Shown here piece by piece: positions 54,216 to 62,561 of a stretch of 64,000 nucleotides of DNA. The notes beneath the pieces were generated by a model. That model worked only from the letters and a program-made list of their open reading frames with translations, had not been told where the DNA came from and made no database searches. The translations under genes and the position numbers were made by a program. Origin of the DNA: Lachnospiraceae bacterium (lineage in GTDB: Bacteria > Bacillota > Clostridia > Lachnospirales > Lachnospiraceae); the NCBI GenBank assembly GCA_022510625.1, contig JAFLTD010000001.1:1-64000 (forward strand), read 5' to 3'. Position 1 is the first letter of the stretch. Every line of letters begins with the position of its first letter.

Positions 54216-55712
54216 TCAGTCACCGTACATCTCTGTCCAAACCTGACGTTCTATGGAAACCACACTGCGCTTCCCGTAGAAACCGGCCGTCACCATATTA
54301 GCCCATGCATCTTTATCCCCGGTAACCGGCATATGCATGAGCGGTCCCTGTATATCATTAATTCCCGGAACCACCACATCTTCCGTGTAATCGTCCTCCA
54401 TGAGTTTGGTCTGCAGATCCATCTGCTCTTTATAGTCCGCCGCCTGACCGCTGGTGATATAAATAAGCGACACATAGGATGTGCTGCTTTTTATATTGCC
54501 GCGTCCTAAGAATACCAAAAGCAGACAAAGAAGAATTCCGGGCGCAACTACAATCTGCAACACCTTTTTACCAACATTCTCCCCACCCCATACACTCTTT
54601 AGTTTACACGCCGTCTTCTCTGCTGCAATGAGCAGTATTCCTGATGAAGCGAGCAGAAATACCTGATAGTTCGTATTCAATACTCCCTTCGAAACCGAAA
54701 CACCCGCGTAAATGGCCGGAGCCTGCATAGCACTGTAGAGGCATAAAAGCATCAGCGACAACAGAAGCGGATGCTTAAAACGGAAAGCATCCTCCCATGT
54801 AGAAAAATTGATGATAAAAACAATAAAGAGAAACAATAATCCCACGAATATCAGAGGTCTTTCTTCAGCATAAATCATTACATCCTTGATTCCGTACAGA
54901 AAGGATTTCCCTATAGTCATTAAACCCGCGGATACAGAAGCTCCAAATTCCTCGCCCGCACGTACTTTGTTTCCCGGTGCCATGGCACTCACAGCCAACC
55001 CCACCAGCTCTGTACACACAGGAATGCAGAGCGTAAATATGCGCTTGTCTTTCGTCATAATCCATGTAGATACCCCAACGTAGAATGTAACAATCAGCGC
55101 AAACAGTGCCGCCTGATAATTTGAACCACCGAGCAATGTCAGAAAAATGACAATGCCGATGAACGTCGTCTTCCTATACTCTGTACAATACCGTAAGAGC
55201 CATGCTGCTGCTATTTGACACATGGCAAAGGGAAGCATATAATGAGCACACCCGTTAAACCAAAAAATAGCGGACCTGGTGCTGGGAACGAATTCAATAC
55301 TGAGAATCAAAAAGCAGACCGTAATCAGCAGATAACGCCATTTATTCATTCCCATATTTCTGCGCAGGATCTGCCCGAACAGATAAAATGTACTGCCAAT
55401 CCACAAAAACAGCATCAATATCGCCACAATGACATATGCACTATCATGGAATGTCTCCGGCTGCAGGGAAAAAACCATAATACTGAACCACGTTCCCTGC
55501 CATCCGTAATAATATTGTTTGACAGTCCGACCAATCGCCCGGATCACCTCTATCACGGAATGCGTCCCCATCCATGCTGCCCTTGTGTAGACCGCATATC
55601 CGTAATCATCTCCCGATGCCCTGTTTACAAAGGTAAGGTACACGACCGGTATCATCAAGATTCCAAACACCACAAAACTTATAACGGTAATGTCCCTGAA
55701 TCTCTTTTCCAT
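54216..55712 (-). CDS. DUF6056-like polytopic membrane protein, GT-C candidate
   Basis: 498 residues; ATG with AAGGAG upstream. About eleven helices. It resembles the family I remember as DUF6056. Immediately after helix one is FVNRASGDDYGYA with Asp35 and Asp36, followed by YYGWQGTW and later SAMAPGN, a set typical of GT-C-like membrane transferases (acidic loop plus an outer SAPGN-type motif). It is the first of a three-gene coupled unit with gtrA and the DUF6044-like gene, so transfer of a flipped sugar onto the surface glycan is a reasonable proposal. Confidence 0.68.
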   Translation of the reverse strand: MEKRFRDITVISFVVFGILMIPVVYLTFVNRASGDDYGYAVYTRAAWMGTHSVIEVIRAIGRTVKQYYYGWQGTWFSIMVFSLQPETFHDSAYVIVAILMLFLWIGSTFYLFGQILRRNMGMNKWRYLLITVCFLILSIEFVPSTRSAIFWFNGCAHYMLPFAMCQIAAAWLLRYCTEYRKTTFIGIVIFLTLLGGSNYQAALFALIVTFYVGVSTWIMTKDKRIFTLCIPVCTELVGLAVSAMAPGNKVRAGEEFGASVSAGLMTIGKSFLYGIKDVMIYAEERPLIFVGLLFLFIVFIINFSTWEDAFRFKHPLLLSLMLLCLYSAMQAPAIYAGVSVSKGVLNTNYQVFLLASSGILLIAAEKTACKLKSVWGGENVGKKVLQIVVAPGILLCLLLVFLGRGNIKSSTSYVSLIYITSGQAADYKEQMDLQTKLMEDDYTEDVVVPGINDIQGPLMHMPVTGDKDAWANMVTAGFYGKRSVVSIERQVWTEMYGD

Positions 55713-55819
55713 GAAATTCTCCTTCCCACCTCAATCCCCGACCGGCTCCGTCTTGTAAAACCGTTGCAACTCATATATAATATGAGTTGACCAAACGGCC
55801 ATCATAAAGGAGCCTTTAT

Positions 55820-56230
55820 ATGTTAAGCTTAAAAATTCACCATGTCGGTTATCTTGTTAAAAAAATGGATGCTGCAATCCATACTTTCCATAATCTGGGA
55901 TATCAAACGATTCAGGATACAGTTTACGACGATATCCGCAAGGTAGACATCTGTTTTCTGGAAAAAGACAATTATTGTATAGAATTGGTTTCTCCGACAT
56001 CGGCAGATTCCGTTGTAGCCGGATTACTCAAAAAATACAAAAACTGTCCTTATCACATTTGTTATGAAACAGAAGATTTTGACAACGATTATCAATCTCT
56101 GACCGCAAACGGTTATATTGCTATTGACACGCCCACCCCCGCTCCTGCCCTGCAGAATCGGGAAGTCGTATTTCTGACAAACGCATCGGCGGGAATGATC
56201 GAACTGATCAAAGCTACTCAGTCTGACTGA
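55820..56230 (+). CDS. VOC family (glyoxalase-fold) protein
   Basis: 136 residues; ATG preceded by AAAGGAG. Two beta-alpha-beta-beta-beta units as in methylmalonyl-CoA epimerase: IHHVGYLVKKMDAAIHTF, ICFLEKDNYCIELVSP, YHICYETEDFDNDY and a final MIELI. Metal ligands would be His (IHHV), Glu (CIELV), His (PYHICY) and Glu (MIEL). Enzymes of this type act on acyl thioesters or small acids. It converges on the acyl carrier protein gene and overlaps its end by 17 bp, suggesting a shared pathway with the carrier protein and the FkbH-like enzyme. Confidence 0.82.
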   Translation: MLSLKIHHVGYLVKKMDAAIHTFHNLGYQTIQDTVYDDIRKVDICFLEKDNYCIELVSPTSADSVVAGLLKKYKNCPYHICYETEDFDNDYQSLTANGYIAIDTPTPAPALQNREVVFLTNASAGMIELIKATQSD

Positions 56231-56456
56231 TAATAATATCTGCCATCTCACCCACGTTCTTCATGGATACTACCTGCCCCATGTTGAACTTCATGCCGAA
56301 TTCCTGCTCAACAGCCGCCAACAGATTAATATGCTCCAACGAATCCCACTCCTCAATATCATCCGCCGTGGTCGCATCCGTCACCGTGATACTCTCATCA
56401 TCAAACACGTCCCGGAACACTTCGTTTAACCTGCTAAATACTTCTTCTCTGCTCAT
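56214..56456 (-). CDS. Acyl carrier protein
   Basis: 80 residues from the ATG at 56456 (GGAG six bases upstream). Helical carrier protein with the phosphopantetheine site EEWDSLEHINL, Ser39 being the attachment residue. The sequence is closer to discrete carrier proteins of secondary and glycan pathways than to fatty-acid AcpP, which usually has GADSLD. It is directly downstream of the FkbH-like gene, the classic glyceryl-loading enzyme for such carriers. It should hold a glyceryl or other short acyl thioester in the cytoplasm. Confidence 0.9.
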   Translation of the reverse strand: MSREEVFSRLNEVFRDVFDDESITVTDATTADDIEEWDSLEHINLLAAVEQEFGMKFNMGQVVSMKNVGEMADIIISQTE

Positions 56457-56549
56457 ACCTGTCTCCATTCTCAATTTCTTAATTTATTACATTGTCACTC
56501 TGTTTGGCGAATACTCGTCTGTACTATAAGTACTATAAAGGTTTTCCCA

Positions 56550-58337
56550 CTATTTCGCAACCTCAATCACCGTATTTTTCTTCTCATAGCGGTCAGGAAT
56601 ATTAAATCGCCATACGGTGCTGCCGTCCTCCCCCTCATCAATCTTAGCAAATCCCATAGTGTCATAGAATCGGCTGACCATGGCATTTTTAGCTGTGGGA
56701 TAGTAATAGCCGATCATTGCCTCCAGACCGCATTCCCGGCACGCCTGCACCATACTGTCCATCATGGCATACTCCATATCGCGTTTTAATACACGACAGC
56801 TCATCAGCCACAATTCCAAGTGAAGAATCTTGTCCGTATTGTCTTTCCTCCCGATCACGACAGAAACCACACCGTTATCGCCAAACTTATCCTCCAGTTT
56901 GCCGTACCGTGTAATATACTCGTCACTGCCGGCAAATCTCTCAATATCACTCTGGGTATATCTTCTCGTCGTCAGATTGAACTGATTGCTCTTGTTGGTC
57001 AGCTGAGCGATCCTCGCCATATAGACCGCCTCAAAAGGTCTGATTGTCCCTTTCATCTCCAGAGAAAGCAGATACTCTCTGTAATCACCAAAACTCTGCT
57101 GCTGCTTCTGTCTCTCGATGTTCGCCTTATACATCTCATTGCGTTTACGATCATCTTCGGACAGACTTGTAACCTCGAAGAATCCCGCGTGATCCAGCAC
57201 CCTGATATACTGTTCGGGTGTGCCGATCTCCGGCACGGCGACACCGGGTATCTGTGTACCCACAATATCCCGTTCCGCCGGATTATCATCAACGAACACA
57301 AGGCTGTCGGGCAGGACATTCATCTCCTCGGCAATCGCTGCAATATTCCGGCTCTTCGGCTCCCAGTTTGCCTTGATCAATATAAAATCCCCGGGCCGCA
57401 AAATCCCATCAGGGTGATTCAATCCTGCGACAGCGTTGTCATATTCATTCTTCGAATTGACATTCAGCATCACGCCGATGTCCTGCTGCGCCTTGAGATA
57501 TCCTTGAAATTCCGAATAAACCTGTCCCATTGAAGTCTCTTGTCCGATTTCCAGATTCTCCACACCATCATCTCCCACGACACCGCCCCACAGCGTATTG
57601 TCCAAATCCAGCACAAGCGATTTCTTGTTCTTTCCGAATACTGCCTTGATAATGTTGGACAGATTGTAGGCAAACTCCGGTATCGCCTGCATGCACATGG
57701 CGTATTTATACATATGCCAGTAAAAAGGATCTGCCCACTTGTCCAGACCGTATGCAGCCGAGATATAGTTGATGTCATTAACATAGAAGTCCTCATGCTC
57801 TCTCGCATATTGATAGAACTTCTCATTTAATCTGTTTATGAAACTGATGCGTCCTTGCGCATACACCGCTTCCTGATTGCCGAGTATTCTGTAAAAAGGA
57901 TACTCAAAATTATTCTGAACAACAGGACAATGATACTTGTCCGCTATCTTGTCCCACATCACACGGAAGTGCTCATACTGCTCCTCCAGCATTGCATCAA
58001 TCTGCTCCAAACTGTCCGAAACTCTCGGATAACCTGCTATATTGCGGTTGGACGTATGAATATATATTAAATCCGGTGCAAATTCCGTGAGCGACGGATT
58101 ATCAAACATTACATCCTGAAAATATTGGGCATACTCCGATTCATAGAACACCGGCTGTATTCCCCGATTCAGCAGAAACACTTCCAGTATTCTGACAATG
58201 TCATGGGTGGTACTTCCCCCAAGCACGGCAATTTTCTTTACCAGAAATCCTGTCCCGCTCTCTAACAGCTCTCTCTTAAGCCTCTTGGATTTCTTGAGGA
58301 TATATTCACTGTCAAAAGGATATTCCAATTCTCTCAT
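56550..58337 (-). CDS. HAD-IIIC / FkbH-like glyceryl-loading enzyme
   Basis: 595 residues from the ATG at 58337 with CCGGAGG in place. An N-terminal SGNH-like region (about 30-230, IAVLGGSTTHDI) is followed by the HAD-IIIC domain (about 240-390) with LDLDNTLWGGVVGDDG (Asp244 and Asp246), VNSKNEYD and VFVDDNPAER, then a GNAT-like domain (about 430-580) with KSNQFNLTTRRY and NGVVSVVIG. FkbH-type enzymes take 1,3-bisphosphoglycerate, release phosphate and place a glyceryl group on an acyl carrier protein. The carrier is encoded next. It has its own promoter, and a hairpin separates it from the SGNH gene. Confidence 0.87.
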   Translation of the reverse strand: MRELEYPFDSEYILKKSKRLKRELLESGTGFLVKKIAVLGGSTTHDIVRILEVFLLNRGIQPVFYESEYAQYFQDVMFDNPSLTEFAPDLIYIHTSNRNIAGYPRVSDSLEQIDAMLEEQYEHFRVMWDKIADKYHCPVVQNNFEYPFYRILGNQEAVYAQGRISFINRLNEKFYQYAREHEDFYVNDINYISAAYGLDKWADPFYWHMYKYAMCMQAIPEFAYNLSNIIKAVFGKNKKSLVLDLDNTLWGGVVGDDGVENLEIGQETSMGQVYSEFQGYLKAQQDIGVMLNVNSKNEYDNAVAGLNHPDGILRPGDFILIKANWEPKSRNIAAIAEEMNVLPDSLVFVDDNPAERDIVGTQIPGVAVPEIGTPEQYIRVLDHAGFFEVTSLSEDDRKRNEMYKANIERQKQQQSFGDYREYLLSLEMKGTIRPFEAVYMARIAQLTNKSNQFNLTTRRYTQSDIERFAGSDEYITRYGKLEDKFGDNGVVSVVIGRKDNTDKILHLELWLMSCRVLKRDMEYAMMDSMVQACRECGLEAMIGYYYPTAKNAMVSRFYDTMGFAKIDEGEDGSTVWRFNIPDRYEKKNTVIEVAK

Positions 58338-58381
58338 CAGATGCCTCCGGCTGCTTGTTTTCTCTAACACCATTTGCGCGT

Positions 58382-58411
58382 ATTATACCATATTTTGCAT
58401 GTTTACGGCAA
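58382..58411 (-). promoter_or_regulatory. Sigma-A promoter of the FkbH-like/carrier protein unit
   Basis: On the minus strand TTGCCG, 18-base spacer, TATAAT. Transcription would begin about 35 bp before the start codon at 58337. Confidence 0.75.
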
Positions 58412-58423
58412 TCATCTCTTACG

Positions 58424-58455
58424 AATACCAATAGGGGGACAAATACCAACGGGGG
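58424..58455. repeat. Direct repeat upstream of the FkbH-like promoter
   Basis: AATACCAATAGGGGG (58424-58438) and AATACCAACGGGGG (58442-58455), 18 bp period. The repeat lies 12 bp upstream of the -35 element, where an activator could bind; the second copy also forms one side of the adjacent hairpin. Confidence 0.5.
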
Positions 58456-58479
58456 CTTATCATAACCGACAAACCCCCG
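58450..58479 (-). terminator. Hairpin after the SGNH gene, weak terminator
   Basis: CGGGGGTTTGTC pairs with GATAAGCCCCCG (12 bp, two wobble pairs) around a 6-base loop. The tail is only partly U-rich (UUGGUAUUU), so termination may be incomplete. Confidence 0.6.
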
Positions 58480-58514
58480 CACCCAGCTTGTGTTGTTTTC
58501 ACATGTTCGTACAC

Positions 58515-59639
58515 TTATTCCTCACGATAGAAATCCCTATTGATCCTCTTAGCTATTTCGTCGGCATATACTCTTCGCCCTAAAGTCGTCAGGTGTGTCC
58601 CGTCCTCCAGATATTTGTCCGCCGTGTATGCGTCAATATTGCTGTCTTCCATTGAATCAAAGAAGATTGTACCATCTTCGCGATACCGATCCGCCACATA
58701 TCTCGCACATCCGAAAAACTCAACCAATGTGCCGTAACCGTAATTCAGGCTATAGGAATCTCCCACGTATGCCGTCCCTTCATAGAATTGGCAATAGTGC
58801 GGTGGAACAATCAGTATTTTCGCATCAGGAAAACTCCTTTCCAACGCGTCTACCGCAACTTCCATTGCCCCGGCATAAGTGTACGTATTGTCGATTCCCA
58901 AAACATCCCCATTATCCAGATATATGCTCTGTGGAACCTGGCGGCTCAGGAAATCATTGATACCGTACTCTATCACAAAATAATCTGTCTTGGAGAAGTC
59001 ACACTCTCTCAAGATCTTCTCTGTATCATATCCATCAAAAACACCGGGATTGATATTGCCCACGATAGCATTTACCACACCGAGAAGACCTGTGGAACTC
59101 CACGATGCAAAATTACACGGCTCATTGGGCATCAGCGCCGCCGTGGTACCGCCTATCGACATATTATATACCTTTGCATTACATGCTTCTCCGATCAGAG
59201 TTGCTACATCCTGATTGTTTTCACGCTGATCGGCCATAATACTGTCACCCATAACGACAATCTGCATAGCATATTTACTGTCGTCCTCTGCCGGTTCTCC
59301 CGATTCCGCATCCTGTCCCGCCACCGAATCGGAAGATGTATCTTTCGCATCAGTCAATGTCTTCTCCGGTTCCGTACCGCTGATCTGCTCTCCGTTCATC
59401 TTCTCAGGGAACTCAACGCCCACACCGGGATCGCCCTGCAGATTGTTCCTCTCAGCCTGCAGTTCCTGTACCGCCTGACGGTTCTCCTCCTCCAACGCCA
59501 ATCTTTCCTGCTCCATTCTGGTTTGCGCCTGTCCGTATAGGATCTCAATAATTGCAAGAATACAGAAACCTATCAGAATCACAAACAGCAAAATGCTGCT
59601 GTTACGATTGGCTTTTCTAAGATCATTCTTTTTGTCCAT
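58515..59639 (-). CDS. SGNH/GDSL hydrolase, membrane-anchored
   Basis: 374 residues from the ATG at 59639, with GCGGAGG six bases upstream; a longer in-frame start is rejected. A short basic cytoplasmic end, one membrane helix (about 15-36) and a coiled stalk (about 38-70, Glu/Gln-rich) lead to a complete SGNH domain: block I VVMGDSIMAD, block II NMSIGGTT, block III EYGINDF and block V DGTHLTTLGRRVYADEI. Probably an extracellular esterase or acyl-transfer partner for the nearby MBOATs. Confidence 0.85.
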   Translation of the reverse strand: MDKKNDLRKANRNSSILLFVILIGFCILAIIEILYGQAQTRMEQERLALEEENRQAVQELQAERNNLQGDPGVGVEFPEKMNGEQISGTEPEKTLTDAKDTSSDSVAGQDAESGEPAEDDSKYAMQIVVMGDSIMADQRENNQDVATLIGEACNAKVYNMSIGGTTAALMPNEPCNFASWSSTGLLGVVNAIVGNINPGVFDGYDTEKILRECDFSKTDYFVIEYGINDFLSRQVPQSIYLDNGDVLGIDNTYTYAGAMEVAVDALERSFPDAKILIVPPHYCQFYEGTAYVGDSYSLNYGYGTLVEFFGCARYVADRYREDGTIFFDSMEDSNIDAYTADKYLEDGTHLTTLGRRVYADEIAKRINRDFYREE

Positions 59640-59897
59640 GTTATACCTCCGCCTTTTCCGTTCATTCTCCGGCGATATGTAATCCGTTGTCTCATATTTT
59701 CGTGTCGCAACAAACATCTACAGCGAGAATATCACTTTCAAACTATTTTGAAAAGATATCTCACTGTTTATTAAACAATCCTTCCGCAAATCTTAAGAAT
59801 TGTATTCCCCTTATGTTTGCAGCTCCCTCTGTTATTAGTATATAATGGACAAAAAAGAAATATACATAATAGAAATGTACATATGATATGCAACCGA

Positions 59898-60833
59898 CTA
59901 ATCCACGTGATTTACCCTGCGGGTAACCAACATCAGCCGATACTCAAAATCTCTTCTGTTCTTGAGTGCCATGTTGGACAGGATCAACCCCGTAAACAGG
60001 GACTGAATCGAGGCGAGCCCGATAAATCCGCAGACAAACAGTGTAGGAAAGCGAAGCACCAGACCGGTCTCAATATAGGCAACCAGAATCGGAATGAACA
60101 GTACTACTGCAATCATGGCAAGTACCATTGAACACAGTCCAAAGAACTCCATGGGCTTATAGTCCCGGTACAGCTTCATAATCGTGCGAAGTACTTTAAA
60201 TCCGTCAGAGAATGTGTTGAGTTTGGACTCACTTCCCTCAGGCCTGTCACGATAGTCCACAATCACATTCTCAATCTGCATTTTGTTGTAGACAGCATGA
60301 ATCGTCATCTCTGTCTCTATCTCGAATCCGGTAGATAAAACAGGAAAGGTTTTGACGAAACCATAGCTAAAAGCGCGATACCCGGTCATAATATCCTTGA
60401 TATCACAGTGGAAAAGCCGATTGATGCTGCTTCGTACAATCGAGTTACCGAAATTATGGAAAGGCCGCTTGTTTTCCGTAAAATATGTGGAGGACAATCT
60501 GTCACCCACTACCATGTCCGCATTGTGGTATAACACCTTATCAGCCATCTCCTTGGCGCATTCCATAGGATAGGTGTCATCGCCGTCCACCATGATATAG
60601 CACTCCGCCTCAATCTCGCGAAACATGCGGCGGATTACATTTCCCTTACCCTGCATATACTCATACCGCACGATTGCGCCCGCCTCTTTGGCAAGTTCCA
60701 CGGTACGGTCTTTAGAGTTATTGTCATAGACGTAGATCACTGCATCCGGCAGTGCCGCTTTCGCGTCTTTTACCACCTTGGTAATCGTCTTCTCCTCATT
60801 ATAACATGGAATCAAAACCGCTATTTTATCCAT
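59898..60833 (-). CDS. DPM1/GtrB-like polyprenyl-phosphate hexosyltransferase
   Basis: 311 residues. GT-A domain (1-210) with AVLIPCYNEEKTI, YDNNSKDRT, VDGDDTYPMEC (DxD) and GYRAFSYGF, followed by two C-terminal helices (about 227-255 and 262-285). This is the layout of GtrB and DPM1-type enzymes, which make polyprenyl-phosphate-glucose or -mannose at the inner face. With GtrA (53774-54214) and the GT-C candidates it would form a complete extracytoplasmic glycosylation route. It starts 73 bp after the MBOAT stop. Confidence 0.85.
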   Translation of the reverse strand: MDKIAVLIPCYNEEKTITKVVKDAKAALPDAVIYVYDNNSKDRTVELAKEAGAIVRYEYMQGKGNVIRRMFREIEAECYIMVDGDDTYPMECAKEMADKVLYHNADMVVGDRLSSTYFTENKRPFHNFGNSIVRSSINRLFHCDIKDIMTGYRAFSYGFVKTFPVLSTGFEIETEMTIHAVYNKMQIENVIVDYRDRPEGSESKLNTFSDGFKVLRTIMKLYRDYKPMEFFGLCSMVLAMIAVVLFIPILVAYIETGLVLRFPTLFVCGFIGLASIQSLFTGLILSNMALKNRRDFEYRLMLVTRRVNHVD

Positions 60834-60906
60834 TATCTTACGCAGCCTTTCAGATATATTGTCCTATTATTCTATCACATAATTACCGTCTTTACTATGC
60901 CAATTG

Positions 60907-62442
60907 TTAAAATCCCTGGTAGATAAATTCTCCCGCACTGTACCCCGGTCCGTAACACCCTAAAAGGATCACACCAAACAAAAGTGCGTACCAGATGAAC
61001 CAGCGAACCGGCAGCGGACCGGCAGCCACTTTATCTCTCACGGAGCCTGTCCGCTGCAAGAGCGATACCAAATACAACAACAGGAGCGAAACTGCCGCAA
61101 TGACCATCTCCACCCGGTCAAGTCCCAGCTCAAGCATGGCTCCGTTCCACAGCGAGGAAGGATTCCACACGGATACCGCCTTACCCAGCATAGCGAAAGC
61201 ATCCCCTACCGATGCCGCACGGAAGAACAGATCTCCGATACACACAAGGAAAAAAGTCCTGAGAATGCGCACAATACTAACTCCCCTGCCCCTCGGATCT
61301 ATGTGCCATCTGTTCATAAGGCGGTCACACAAAGGTGCCAGCAGCTCTTCCATCACAATGTAGAACCAGTGCAGCAGGCCGGAACCGATAACGAATTTCC
61401 AATCGCCGCCGTGCCAGATACCCACAGTCAGCCACAGGATAAACATAGCTGCAAAAGTGGCGTATTGCTTACCTTTCTTCTTACCGAACTTCTCTCTCCA
61501 GGACCGGTTCAGATTCGTGAAAAACTTTGTGCGCAGCACAGGATAGAATACATACTCCTTCATCCAAATGCCCAGCGTGATATGCCATCTGCGCCAGTAC
61601 TCTGCGATACTGCCTGCGAAAAAGGGTGTCTGAAAGTTCTCCGGCAATAGAATCCCCAAACTCTCCGACATACCGAGCACGATATCCATACAGCCCGAAA
61701 AATCCGTATAGAGCTGAAATGCATAACAAACCGTAGCAACCCAGATAAACGTCCCCGGATAATCTCCGTAACTGCCGTACACCGTATCCACCAAGACACC
61801 GAGCCGTTCCGCAATCACCAACTTCTTAAAAAACCCCCACAACATGCGCTGGAGCCCGCGTGACACACGCCGGTAATCAAAAGCGTGCGGCTCGAAAAAC
61901 TGTTCTCCGTGTTCCCTGTATTTCAGAATCGGACCCGAAATGATCACGGCAAAATACATGCCGTACAGCATCAGCTTCAGATAATTCTTCTGGGGCTCGG
62001 CAATGCCGTAATACACATCGATCACATAACCCAACAGTGAGAAAGTATAGAACGACACACCCAGCGGAATCAGAAAATCCACACTCCGGATCAATGTCTC
62101 GGAACTGCCGAACAGCCTTGCAATGCCGTCTATCGTATAGATGCCGAAATTCACATACTTAAGAACCACCAGTATGCCTATATTGACAAGAACGGTCACC
62201 AGCAGGATGCATTTGCGTCTTTGCGCATTTCCCTCAGGAACCGCCGCCAGCATACGGATACCCGCATAGCATGCCGTCACCGACACAACGGGGTAGAGAA
62301 TCAGCATACCGTTGCCGCTCAGCAGATAATACACGGCGCTGCATATGAGCAGCAGTCCCCACTGCAGTCTCTTCGGAATGAGATAGTACAATATTAAAAT
62401 GGCCGCAAAAAAACACAAAAAATAAAATGAAGTAATGCCCAT
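60907..62442 (-). CDS. MBOAT family O-acyltransferase
   Basis: 511 residues from the ATG at 62442, chosen because the protein then opens MGITSFYFLCFFA like other family members; ATG at 62454 is an alternative. About eleven helices. Motifs: LIPLGVSFYTFSLLGYVIDVYYG, YWRRWHITLGIWMKEYV and the catalytic VGIWHGGDWKFVIGSGLLHW region. It belongs to the AlgI/DltB branch that moves acyl groups across the membrane onto glycans. It is divergent from a second MBOAT at 62562 and upstream of the GtrB-like and SGNH genes. Confidence 0.92.
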   Translation of the reverse strand: MGITSFYFLCFFAAILILYYLIPKRLQWGLLLICSAVYYLLSGNGMLILYPVVSVTACYAGIRMLAAVPEGNAQRRKCILLVTVLVNIGILVVLKYVNFGIYTIDGIARLFGSSETLIRSVDFLIPLGVSFYTFSLLGYVIDVYYGIAEPQKNYLKLMLYGMYFAVIISGPILKYREHGEQFFEPHAFDYRRVSRGLQRMLWGFFKKLVIAERLGVLVDTVYGSYGDYPGTFIWVATVCYAFQLYTDFSGCMDIVLGMSESLGILLPENFQTPFFAGSIAEYWRRWHITLGIWMKEYVFYPVLRTKFFTNLNRSWREKFGKKKGKQYATFAAMFILWLTVGIWHGGDWKFVIGSGLLHWFYIVMEELLAPLCDRLMNRWHIDPRGRGVSIVRILRTFFLVCIGDLFFRAASVGDAFAMLGKAVSVWNPSSLWNGAMLELGLDRVEMVIAAVSLLLLYLVSLLQRTGSVRDKVAAGPLPVRWFIWYALLFGVILLGCYGPGYSAGEFIYQGF

Positions 62443-62499
62443 GTTTACATCCATTCTCAATCGACTATACTATAACAAGTTTTGGTTTATTTTAACATA

Positions 62500-62530
62500 A
62501 TTTGCATATTTAATGCAAATAAAGTAAAAT
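62500..62530 (+). promoter_or_regulatory. Promoter and overlapping inverted repeat of the rightward MBOAT gene
   Basis: TTGCAT (62502-62507), 17-base spacer and TAAAAT (62525-62530). The -35 element lies inside a perfect 8-bp inverted repeat, ATTTGCAT (62500-62507) and ATGCAAAT (62513-62520), spaced by 5 bases, a typical operator layout. Confidence 0.55.
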
Positions 62531-62561
62531 TGCTTTAGCCGGTTCGGGGAGGAGGTGCCAT

